Origin: Cliona cf. orientalis
Taxonomy: Eukaryota; Porifera; Demospongiae; Clionaida; Clionaidae
Direction: 5' to 3'
DNA length: 64,000 nt
NCBI GenBank assembly: GCA_963930775.1
Contig: OZ005706.1
Location: 3,958,545-4,022,544 of the forward strand
Part shown: in pieces, positions 24,701 through 36,700 of the stretch
Position numbering within the stretch: the stretch's first letter is position 1
How the letters are laid out: each line of letters starts with the position of its first letter
The notes under the pieces: generated by a model
Told to the model about the DNA's origin: nothing
Databases searched by the model: none
What the model saw: only the letters and a program-made list of their open reading frames with translations
Translations under genes and position numbers: made by a program

Positions 24701-27700
24701 GTTACGTAATAGTGGGTGTGTATGGCGCATTATCGAATGAGTATGTCTGATACACCATTTGGTGATATAATGCGCATGCTCGGAATATGTTGCCATGGTG
24801 AAATCATGTAACAGCACTTGGCCCTAGGCGAGCTAGCTATTACTAGCGTGCAACAGCACGCTGGACCTATCATGGATATGAAGATTCAAGGCTCGAGGAG
24901 CAGTAAGGTGCTAGGCATAGGCGAGCTACTTGCTAGCACTTGCAGCACTAGTGCTACGCTGGATCGAATCATAGATATCATACCATCATACGAAGGCGCA
25001 AGGCTCAAGCAGTGGTATTAAACGTACAGATCATAAAATTATGCCAGATAGCTAGCTGCTGCCAACAGTAAAACTTAGAACTTAGTTTTCTCCCTAAGCA
25101 GTAAAGTCTTATCACTACTTGGGCCACCTAAAGCAGCCTTCTTTGTCATCCTGTTCATCGTCATAATATAAACATTATTATGAATGCAAGTTAATGAGGG
25201 GTGCACCTCCCATCTTCCACTTAATCAGAAGTTATGAGCAAACCATGTAAGATGGCATTGATAAATTACACTAAGTGCAATAAAAAAAGAAGTATAAAAA
25301 CAATTGAATAAAATTGAAGAATTGTGTGAACTGAACTTTACTGTTAATTATTATTTGCTGTCAATTATTATTATTTCCTGTAATCACCGTTATTTACTTC
25401 CTGACTGATTTTTGTGGTAGTTTATTCACGTGTCGATCACCTGACCGAACACGTTGTTCAGGAATGTATTGATTATCATGCATGCTAGACTGAGTTGAAA
25501 TGAAAATAATTTGAGTTCAGTTTGAAGTTAGCCAGTCTAGATATAGCGACAGCCAGGGTCGAGGTAGATTCCTTACATGGTCCTTCGAGCCGGATGGCCT
25601 ATTTGGCTACAATTTGACGACCCTAGCTGAAGTCAGTTGAGTAGACCTAGCTATCTAAACTAGTTTCTGTCGATCGTCACGCCAATTTCCGTGCCGAGAA
25701 ATTATTCAGAATCGAAATGGCAGAAGGTCTGGTCAGAAAGAAGAAGGTTCGAGCTGGGCACAAGGGCTCAGCCACTCGGATGTTGAATCAAATCGACACA
25801 ATACTCTCCAGCGAAGCACCCGACGTCTCGAAACTGTCACAGTTGAAATTGTCTATCCAGGAAAAATTGGAAACGATTAAGCAGTTGGACGGGGAAATTT
25901 TAGAGCTTATCAAAGAAGACGACCTCGCTACCGAGATTGAACAAGCCGACTCCTTTAAGGAAGGGATTTACTCCTCCATGATCAGGATCGATAAGTGTAC
26001 GACGGCGCGCGCGGTTCCCGCCACGCCCCCGACTCCTCCTCCCTCGGATCCCCGTGCGTTTGCCCCTCGAGATCGAGATCGCGTGAAGCTACCCAAGCTT
26101 ACCCTGCGTCCGTTTAACGGCGAGATGACTCAGTGGACCACCTTTTGGGAGTCCTATGAATCCGCGATCCACCTCAACAAGGATCTATCTGACATAGACA
26201 AATTCAATTACCTCAATTCCTTATTAGAACGTACTGCTCGTGAAGCCATTGCGGGGCTGGCGTTGAGCTCCGCCAACTACAACGAGGCTGTTGCGATTTT
26301 GAAGAAACGCTTTGGGAATAAGCAGCAGATCATTGCGAAGCACATGGACATTTTATTGAACTTGGAAGCTGTGACGTCCTCCCACAACCTGCGAGCCCTG
26401 CGCCATCTTTACGACCTAACAGAATCACATGTACGAAGCTTGAAGTCTCTTGGAGTAGAATCTTCCTCCTATGGCAGCATGCTCTCCTCAGTTCTCCTAA
26501 ACAAGCTACCCTCTGACCTGCGACTCATTGTTAGCAGGAAGGTGCCTGAATCGGATTGGAACTTGGATTCGCTCCTCAAAATTGTTGAAGAGGAGATTAT
26601 AGCACGAGAGCGAGTCGAGCCGAAGCGAGTTGAGCAAAAGTCAAGCCAACCACCGCCACGACGAAGTTCGGAACGAAGTCCGTCTACTGCTACAACTTTG
26701 GTGGCCAGTAGCAGCCCCTCGTCCCCTACCTGCTGTTATTGTCAGCAGCCACACCCATCTAATAGCTGTTCGAATGTTACTCAGATCGACGCAAGGAAGC
26801 AGATTCTGAAAGGAAGTGGTCGCTGTTTCTGTTGTTTAAGGAAGGGCCATATCAGCCGAGAATGTCGTTCCCCTCGCAAGTGCCCCAAGTGTGCCGGTCG
26901 ACACCACATCAGTATCTGCCCAAGGAATCACTCGAGCGATGCAAGTCGTAGCTCCATCGAGAGCAGTGTGAGTCAACCAGAGCCCACGGGCGTCCCTGGA
27001 GCAACTAAGCCGAGTCTCAACCCTAATGCCACTGCGTTTGCAACCCCACCTACATCTGTGACGATGTGCGCTGGTGTAGACAAGTCTGTACTCCTGCAGA
27101 CAGCACAGGCTACTGTTTACAACCCTCAGAAGCCACAACTTTCACTACGTGTTCGAGCTATACTTGATAGTGGGAGCCAACGTTCCTATGTAACCAACAA
27201 GATCAAGAGTGCCCTCTCGCTTACTCCCGAAGGTACACAGATGCTTTCAATCGCGTCATTTGGTTCCGAGGGTAGACAGCCAACGGCCTGTGAGGTGGTT
27301 CATATCGCGATGAAGACAAACCACGGGGTGGAACTGGAATTGACAATGTTTTCGGTCCCACACATATGTGAACCTCTGAGAGCGCAGCCCATTTCTCTCT
27401 GTGCCATAAACTGTGATCACCTAGCCCAGCTCGAGCTGGCGGATTCATGCTGTGATAAGTCGACACTGGAGGTGGACATGCTGATTGGTAGCGACTACTA
27501 TTGGGACCTGGCCACTGGAGAGATACGTCGCGGTGAGGGTGGTCCAGTCGCTATCAACACGAAACTGGGTTGGGTGCTGTCCGGTCCTGCCCCTCCCAAC
27601 AAGCAAGAGTCAACACACAAAGCCACAATGAACCTTCTCGCTGCACACACTCTGAGAATCGATGCCGAGCCATCTGACACCCACGATCTGGATGATTGCC

Positions 27701-30700
27701 TACGCTCATTTTGGGAATTGGAGTCGTTGGGTATCAAGAAGACCGACAAGTCAGTGTACGAGGAGTTTAGTGAGAAAATCTGCCTTGTGGAGGGAAGATA
27801 TGAAGTGTCTCTCCCGTGGAAGGAGACCCATGCCCCACTGCCAGACAACCGCCTCCTGAGTTCAAGGAGACTTGAGGGCCTACTTCGCCGACTAAGAGAA
27901 ATTTCAGCCATTTTGCGGGAGTATGACTCCATTATTCGTGATCAAATTGAGAAGAAGATCGTAGAGGTCATCACTGAACCTGACACAAGGACTGATCTCG
28001 GCCACAAGGTGCACTATCTGCCACATCATGCAGTGATAAGACACGATAAGGAAACAACGAAGTTACGCGTCGTCTATGACGCTTCAGCAAGATCGGGAGG
28101 CCCCTCGCTGAATGATTGCCTGTATACAGGCCCGAAGTTTAACCAGAAAATAATGGATATCCTCTTGAGATTTCGATCGTACCCAATTGCACTCACAGCC
28201 GATATCGAAAAGGCATTTTTAATGATTTCTATTGCCAAGGAGGATAGAGATGCCCTACGGTTTCTATGGGTTGATGACATTACTTCAGACAACCCTGAAG
28301 TTGTTACCTTGAGATTTGCCCGAGTCGTGTTTGGGGTATCCTCAAGCCCCTTCCTGCTTAATGCAACAATTAAGCATCACTTGGAGAAGTTTGCCTCATC
28401 TCATCCAAGATTGGTGAGTGACATTTTGCAGTCAATATACGTTGACGATATCGTATTTGGAGCAAGTGATGAAGATAGCGCCTACAAATTGTACGCCAGT
28501 TCAAAGGAGATGCTAAAGAAGGGATCGTTCAACTTACGAAAGTTTGCTACCAACTCCCTGCCTCTACAAGAGCGCATTAACCAAGCAGAAGGAATTTCAG
28601 TGACCCCCCACGTGGAGCAGTCGTGTAGTGACACAGATGAGACGTATGCGAAGTCCACACTCGGCAATGTGAGTCCCCTACGTCCGGAAGAACAGAGAAT
28701 TTTAGGAGTAAGATGGAACATCCCCTCGGATTTCTTTGTATTCAGTTTTGATGATGTTGCAACCATTGCTGTGGGCTTGGAACCTACCAAACGAAATGTT
28801 GTTGCTACGGTTGGACGATTCTATGACCCACTGGGGTTTATTTCTCCGATTGTTATACGCTTCAAATTGCTGTTTCAGGAGCTCTGTGAAGCCAAGGTGT
28901 CTTGGGACCTACCACTCGAGGGGGAACTCCTCCGCAGTTGGCACTCACTCATTGCCGACTTGCAACATGGACAACCAGTGTCAATTCCGAGATGCTATTT
29001 CGATGGCGTCAGCAGTGAGGTGAAGACTTACGAGCTGTGTGGATTCTGTGACGCTTCTACCAGGGCATACGCTGCTGTTGTGTACCTTGTCATGCACACA
29101 GACACCGGCCGATTTGTACAATTTGTTGTCTCCAAAACTCGTGTTGCACCAGTTCAACGTCAGACAGTGCCGAGGCTCGAGTTATTATCAGCTCTACTTC
29201 TTGCCAGACTCGTAGCAAGTGTTACTGAAGCCTTGACGCTACAACTTACCTTGAATCCACCAAAATGTTTCACTGACTCAAAGGCTGCACTGTTTTGGAT
29301 ACGCGGTCTTGAAAAGGAATGGAAACAGTTCATACAGAACCGTGTCAACGAGATTCGTAAACTAGTCCCTAGTGAATGTTGGGATCACTGTCCTGGCCAA
29401 GAGAACCCAGCCGATATGCCTTCAAGAGGCATTACGGTCTCCGAGTTGGCAGCCAGTAAATTATGGCGCAGCGGGCCCGAGTGGCTCAAGAGTGGAATGG
29501 TTGCCGTCGATTGTCCTCAAGAGCTGGTGATGCCCACTGAATGTGCTGCCGAATTGAGGGCTAGAGACAAGAAGGTGGTTCACGGCCTCCTCAACTGCCA
29601 ATCACACATCCCAGCAGACCTGGAGTTGATCATTTCTAGTGAGAGATACAGCACGCTCGCTCGATTGCTGCGGGTAACGGCCTACGTCCTGAGGTTTGTT
29701 AACCAGTTGAAGAAGACAACGAATAAGCGAGAGTTGATGCTAACCCCAGAAGAGATAGCAGAGGCTGAGCGAGTGTGGATAATTCAATCACAGTCTAAGC
29801 TGACACGAGATAAGCAATTTGACATCTGGAGGAAACAGTTCGGATTGTTTCTGGACGAGAAGGGAATATGGCGGTGTGGCGGGAGACTTGAAAATGCAGC
29901 CATCCCGTATGGGACTAAACACCCCGTGATTTTGAGCAAGCACCATTTTTTAACCACATTGGTTGTCCGGAATGCGCATGAACGAGTCATGCACAATGGA
30001 GTGAAGGACACTCTAACCGAGGTCAGATCCAAATTTTGGATTGTAGGAGGAAGAAGCTTTGTCAAGTCGGTTCTTCACAATTGTGTTATCTGTCGGAGAT
30101 TTGAGAGTAAACCATACCAGAATCCCCTGCCACCCCCTCTGCCTACCTTCCGGGTGAGTGAAGATCCTCCTTTCTCTTCTACTGGCGTCGATTTCGCCGG
30201 GCCACTGTACATCAGACAGACGGGCTCTACCGCAAGTAAGGTGTGGATTTGTCTCTACACCTGCTGTACTACCCGGGCCATACATCTGGATATCGTCCCA
30301 GATATGTCCACCCAAACTTTCATCAACAGCCTTAAAAGGTTTTGTGCTCGAAGAGGTCTTCCCCGCCAATTTATCTCTGACAATGGTAAAACGTTTAAGG
30401 CCGCAGCCAAGGTGATGGAAGGCATTGTGAGTCAGAGAGATGTGCAACAGTACCTGTCGCAAGTACGTGTGAAATGGTTGTTCAATTTGGAAAGGGCACC
30501 GTGGTGGGGAGGGGTGTTTGAGAGGATGGTGCGCTCCACGAAAAGGTGCCTAAGGAAGATGATCGGACAAGCGAGATTTTCCTTCGACGAGTTGCTCACA
30601 GCAGTCACTGAAGTAGAAGCAATTGTCAACTCGCGACCTCTTTCGTATGTGACCTCAGACGACGTTGATGAGCCACTAACTCCATCCCATCTACTCATCG

Positions 30701-33700
30701 GTCGGAGAGTACTAAGTCTACCCGACGATCTCAGCTACCAGGGAGAGATCACAGTTTCTGATTTCGAAGTGACTCCCACCAGTCTTAGTCGAAGAGTCAG
30801 GCACCTGAATGGCGTTTTGAACCAGTTTTGGAGGAGGTGGAGGAATGAGTATCTTTTGGAGCTAAGAGATGCCCACCGAAATAGACGAGGTGCTTTGACT
30901 AAGGCACCTATAGCCATTGGCGATCTAGTGCTCATCCATGACGAGAGTCAGCCGAGAGGCTTCTGGCGATTAGCGAAGGTCGAAGACACGATTGTAGGAA
31001 AAGACGGCCAGATTCGAGGTGCCAAGCTGAGAGTGTCAGCCAGGGGAGGTCAGTCAACAAGTCTGCAACGACCACTATCACTTTTGTACCCCCTGGAAAT
31101 TAATTGCTACGACGATGACAGTGAAAGTACTAGTAACACGCAAGTGATTGATAGAAACGAAATTGAAGCAGATAGTGAACCAGCTGTAACCCCCATTAGA
31201 CGATCGAGTCGTCTGGCATCCTCCCAAGCAACGGATCGTATCAAGGCCTGTATGGCTGAGTTTGAGGATACTTGAACTAATAATTAACTTGAAATTGATT
31301 GACCACTTCCTTAGTGGTCAATGGGGGGAGGATGTGTGAACTGAACTTTACTGTTAATTATTATTTGCTGTCAATTATTATTATTTCCTGTAATCACCGT
31401 TATTTACTTCCTGACTGATTTTTGTGGTAGTTTATTCACGTGTCGATCACCTGACCGAACACGTTGTTCAGGAATGTATTGATTATCATGCATGCTAGAC
31501 TGAGTTGAAATGAAAATAATTTGAGTTCAGTTTGAAGTTAGCCAGTCTAGATATAGCGACAGCCAGGGTCGAGGTAGATTCCTTACAAGAATGAAGTAGG
31601 GATGGCAGGATCAAAAAGCACACAAACAAGAGATAATCGCATCTACTATACATCCCTACGCTTGCTTTTTTGAGGGGTCCAAAAATAACCAGTAATAATG
31701 CGATTGAATCAAAACTGATAAACCCAAACCATCATGACAACTAGGGAACAACCTGCACAAACGTCTCCCGCATACCGCACTCAACAAACACGTCAACCAT
31801 GATTAATAGGTGCACAATAGTCGAGAAAAGCAAGCGTAGGGATGTATAGAAGATGCAGTTATCTCTTGTTTGTGTACCTTTTGATCCTGCCATCCCTACT
31901 TCATTCTTTAATTTTATTCAATTTTTTTCATACTTGTTAATTGTAGGTCAAAATAAGTCTGTATGCAAGGTTAGAAAAAAATCTACACTCTTGCCCAGTA
32001 GCACTGTATAGGCATGCCCAGTACAGCCTCCCATTGTAACATACATACGGCCGCGCTCATTTCTCGGCAGGATCGACTGGCGCAGCGCCGCTCTACCGCT
32101 CTACAGCGACATCACTGGGGTGTGTCAGATTTGACCTTGGATGTCATCCTAGTAGCTCCCCTCACAAGACTTGAGAATGCGATAAGTCAAAGTCAGAATC
32201 TACTACCTCCGCGATGTCCACTTGGACCATGCCTAAGTACTCACGAATCGAGCTGTTTGCTTAAATGCAGGTCACTGAATGTAAGTCCCCATCTGTTGCT
32301 TGGTTTTGTACAGTCCGTTCAAGAATTTGTGCCTGCATGCAGCTAGTGCCAAGGCTGGCGCTCACAGAGATCTCCTGATTCTAGCTTCTAATGCTCGAGG
32401 GCCAGAGATATAGCCTCATGTCGTGAGGTCAAATCATTTCCACTGACAGACGGACGGATATTAATACAACAAATATAGATAGTAGAAGTTCACATCTTCC
32501 TTTTCTACTCTAGCGCAGAGTTATTTTTGTGGCTGACATCACTGAGACTAAATAGCATTTCCACTTAAATTGATAACTTATAATCATGCACACAAAAGTA
32601 GATCTACAGATTGCGCAATGTGCATACGGGGTACATGTACATGCTCTCAGAGCTCTAGTTGTACTAGCAATAGCCAAAATTGGATGAGGCAAAGCCGAGT
32701 CTAATTTTGTTTGTGTGTACAATTATACCCTAATTGGACGAGAATGTGTGTGATTGCCTATTAATTGCGTAGTTCAAGTATGGATGAAAATGAAGGCAAG
32801 AAAGTATAAAACGAAGGCGTACATGTAAGTCTTCTTTTAGTTGATAGGACACACAGTAAACCTTGTCAAGACTGAAAAATTCTCGGCCACTATGAATTAG
32901 TTGGCACGTGCCATGCTCGAAATAAGAGTACAACTATGAATCACGCCCCGGGCAATAATTTGAGTACAATTAGGGCATTAATCAGTATTTGAATATATAA
33001 TACAGGGGAAACTATAGGGCAAATAAATAACTATACGATTATGCCTTAATAGCTTGTCAATCATAAGTTGCATAATTAACCTAAAGTAGACATACTGAAT
33101 AACTTCTGAAGAAGAAGGTCGAATGCAGATAGCAATAGGATGAAGGTCGGCCATTTGTAAACGTCGGATAGCATAACCACTTACTCCAAGAATGCAGTGT
33201 TTCCCCTGCAATAGGTGAATGAAACCATGGTTAAAACAATCAAGCAACACAGCCTTGTGGATACGAGGCTATGAAGCAACAGTGCTCTTTCAAACACCAC
33301 ATATGCCTTTTTTTCTGACCTGTTCTGCTACTTCTTTCACTGCTTTAACACTAGTACCATACAGGTTATTCTTGTACCGACCAGCTTCAATAAACAGGTG
33401 AGCCTGAATATCTCTTTCCATTTGTTCCACACTGGACACGAAATGGTAGTCCCTACCATCAACCTCTCCATCTCTTGGTTCACGTGTTGTATCTACAGTT
33501 GAGTAAATGTTTGATATTAGAGGGATCCATTTCACAGTTAATCGACTAACATCAAACCCATGGACACAATATGTGGACATAATGGCATTGTTGAACTAAT
33601 GAAAATTGAATCCCCTTGAAAATTTTCTGCTATATAGTATAATAGGCATAAGAAGGCGATGAATATTAGGGATATGTGCAAAAACTATTGATTATTGCCC

Positions 33701-36700
33701 ACAAGTTTAGGTTATATTTGCATGAATGAGATGTTTATTACGGGCATACTTGCATGATCGTTAATATTACCGTAGAATCCCGCGATTACGCCCCCCTGCA
33801 TTTTTAGCTCAAATTCCTGCATAGGTAGCTTTGTCTCACGTATAAGCCCCCCTCTCTGACTGTAAAATGCAGACATTACAGACCATAAGCCAAGTAAAAA
33901 CAGTAGCCACAACTATAAACTAGCTATTTGTGTCGTATTATGCCTTACTTTATTGTTTTTCTCAAGCTTTGCCCACCAAACAGCCAGAGGAAGTACAGAG
34001 TTCGCACGCCCACGTGGCATTCGATGGTTTGTAATGGTCATCACACGGAAATGTTAGGATCCCGTGTATAAACCCCCTTCCCACTTTTGCCCAATGCTAG
34101 CCTGCACAAGGGGGGGGGGGGGGGGAGAGGGGGGATTGCAGGATTCTACAGTACTATAGTGCTAAGTATAATATATTATATTATATAATATTATTCTTAT
34201 TACTAATTGGATAATCACTATGCACAATAGCTTGAAGGACTACTACCATATTCGCTCGATCAGACACTGCAGCTACTATTTATTTCATTGCCCAAGTTTA
34301 TGTGGCGTTTATTTGAGAGCGGCAACTATTTGAGAGCAACGTTTATTAATACCAGTGGCTGCCAGAGAGGCAATCCTTAGTGAAACGGTCGATTGACATC
34401 ACTGAACTAGGAGGTTCTGCCCCCTTTGCTGATGTAGAAGGTTAGAATTTGTTCTAGAAGACTGCTAAGTATTTACTGTTACTTTTCTTGTACCCGCCAT
34501 CGAGAAGAAGTCATGAGATATGTCCACGTGTTGCGTGCTTCTTGAATAGTAGGTGGTGGCAAAGGTACCGGTTACACCGGATTGCAAGTCAGTTGTCAAT
34601 GAACATCGCGCGCCAGACGATACAAACTGACCAATCAGATTGAGCAACGTTTCGTGCATATGCACTAGGCTACAAAAGCTGCTTCACCACGAGGCAAGTC
34701 AGAGGCAAAAATGTCTGGGGATCCTCGATCGAACGTAGCTGTTGGATCACTGGTGTTAACCAGTTCAGTAAATAGCAGAGTAACCATTTCAAGACCAGTC
34801 GTCACGTCAGGGATGGTTCTGACTTGTATCCAGCCTAGGAACACGGGTGGGGGACCAAGTACTCACCCTCAGGCTCAGGCTGTTGCCTTACTAACCGGGC
34901 GTTTACTGGAACATGCCAACAGCATGCTACAGAAACGAGCTACTAATCTAATGCCTGCTCAGGCTTCACAAGGTGCTGCTGCCCCTGCCCCACAGCCCAC
35001 TCGGAAAGCTTATTCATTTCGCATTTGGGTATTCAACCCTGATTGCAAGAAGCAGTATGATACCCTGATGTTAAGAGATATAGCAGAAGAAAGTGTGAGC
35101 AGTCCATTGGACTTGAAAAAAGAAATATGGAAGCAGTTAGGAAGTGAAGTCGTGTCGTCGGACATGGACTTTCCAGTTGGCTACATGAATGGAAATTCAA
35201 AAGTGCTTCGATAAAAAAGAGAAAGCATCAGTCTGTGGTGTGATAGAGTCAGAATGCGGTCCAAAAGAAAAGCCGACAACAGTGAAAGCAATAGTGATAG
35301 TGATGATAGCAGCGACGATGATACTACTGCTCACAAAAGTAAGAAACGAAAGAAGAAAAACAAAAACTATCGGCAATGGAGGAAAGGAACGAACGTATTG
35401 AAAACAACATACCTTCTTTGCGCGAAAAACATTGTGACAGATTCACAATGATTCAGTATTGCATGTGGTCAGAGCTTATTGACAATGGGTGAGTTGTATA
35501 ATATAGTTTACCTTTAGACAAGCCAACCCCCCCCCCCCCCCCCCACACCCCCAAAATAAAAAGAGAGGGAAAGAACCACCACAAGAAGATGTGTCAGGGT
35601 GTACTGTTAGTATGGGTTGTACCTGGATGATGTGGCCTTCTGTTGAATACCTGAAACATCTAAGACAGTCCTTGCCTGGACTGTGATCGTTTAACCCCTG
35701 TCCTTTACATAATATGGTAAGTCTCGTTCCCAGACCCCACCCTCAAGGAGATGATACAGCAAGCGTTTTTGTGGGCTTATTTCTAAATTGATACACCAAT
35801 CAGATTCACACCCTGTGGCTTGCATGTGATTACACTATAGCCAACCATTGCTGCATGTGAGAGCAGCCGATGCGTTGCCTTATAAAACGATGTGTTGTCA
35901 TGACAATCATATACATTGTACGTTGCTCCTTTGAGTCCAGGGGTGTGGGAACGAGACTAGCTTTGTCCTTGTTTTTATTCTGTATCTCTCTGCCTTGCTC
36001 ACTCTCTCATTGCTGTACCACTCTTCTCTGTATTGCACACTCTCTCTAGGTCACTGGATGAGCCACCTTCCCATCCAGCATTTTCTGGCCGTGAGAAATA
36101 GGTCACCCCGATTATACGTCTAACCACAGCTGTGGCAGAAATGGCTAGAGCAATATCACAGCAGCGTTTGCCTGGAGCTCGTCCCTCTTCTCCTCCTCTA
36201 ACCTCTGTTGCACCTTCAGCAGGCATTTCACCAAGCAAGGTCGCTAATCTAAGGAGTAACTACTTGCAGCAGACAAGGGATTTGCATTCACTGTATGCTA
36301 GTGGTGCCCTGACTAAAAGTGAATTCAAAAGATGCCAATACTCGAGCAATTAAAGAAACTAGCACAAGTGCAACACTCAGTGTACTAGAATTAATTACAA
36401 AAATAATCAATTAAACATATCCCGCATGTTCTATGTATGATTTGCAATTCTCTTGACTAACTGAATTAAAGGCCATCAAAAGGATGCTGTTCATCGACAG
36501 AGATGTGTGGAGGAGGAGATCATTTGATTGTAAGTACTGTTTGACTTCACCATAAACTGACTCTATCAGATTGAGGTCCGGAGAGTAAGGCGGTAAAAAG
36601 CGTACCAAAGCTCCTACACTATTTATGCAAGCAACAACAGAATCGATGTGGTGGATTGAATGGTTGGACTATAGGTAGAAGGTGGTTTCTCGCAAAAAAT

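Larger units (their letters stand above)
25323..31587 (+). mobile_element. BEL/Pao LTR retrotransposon, looks whole
   Basis: 6265 bp. Two 255-bp LTRs (25323-25577 and 31333-31587) look identical by eye. A 5-bp target duplication AGAAT lies on both sides. A TGG-starting primer-binding site follows the 5' LTR and a purine tract precedes the 3' LTR. One long frame (25717-31275) carries all usual BEL parts. It sits in a DLG intron, antisense to the gene. The identical LTRs point to a very recent insertion. Confidence 0.95.
25291..31938. mobile_element. MITE family M copy, split by the BEL retrotransposon
   Basis: Left terminus 25291-25322 (AGTATAAAAACAATTGAATA) and the rest at 31588-31938, whose right end is the inverse (ATTGAATAAAAT..CATACTTG). 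Without the LTR element the copy is about 380 bp with TIRs of roughly 90 bp, including GAAGTAGGGATGGCAGGATC. Other copies: 1374-1474 (half), 37921-38188, 56468-57170. Confidence 0.85.
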
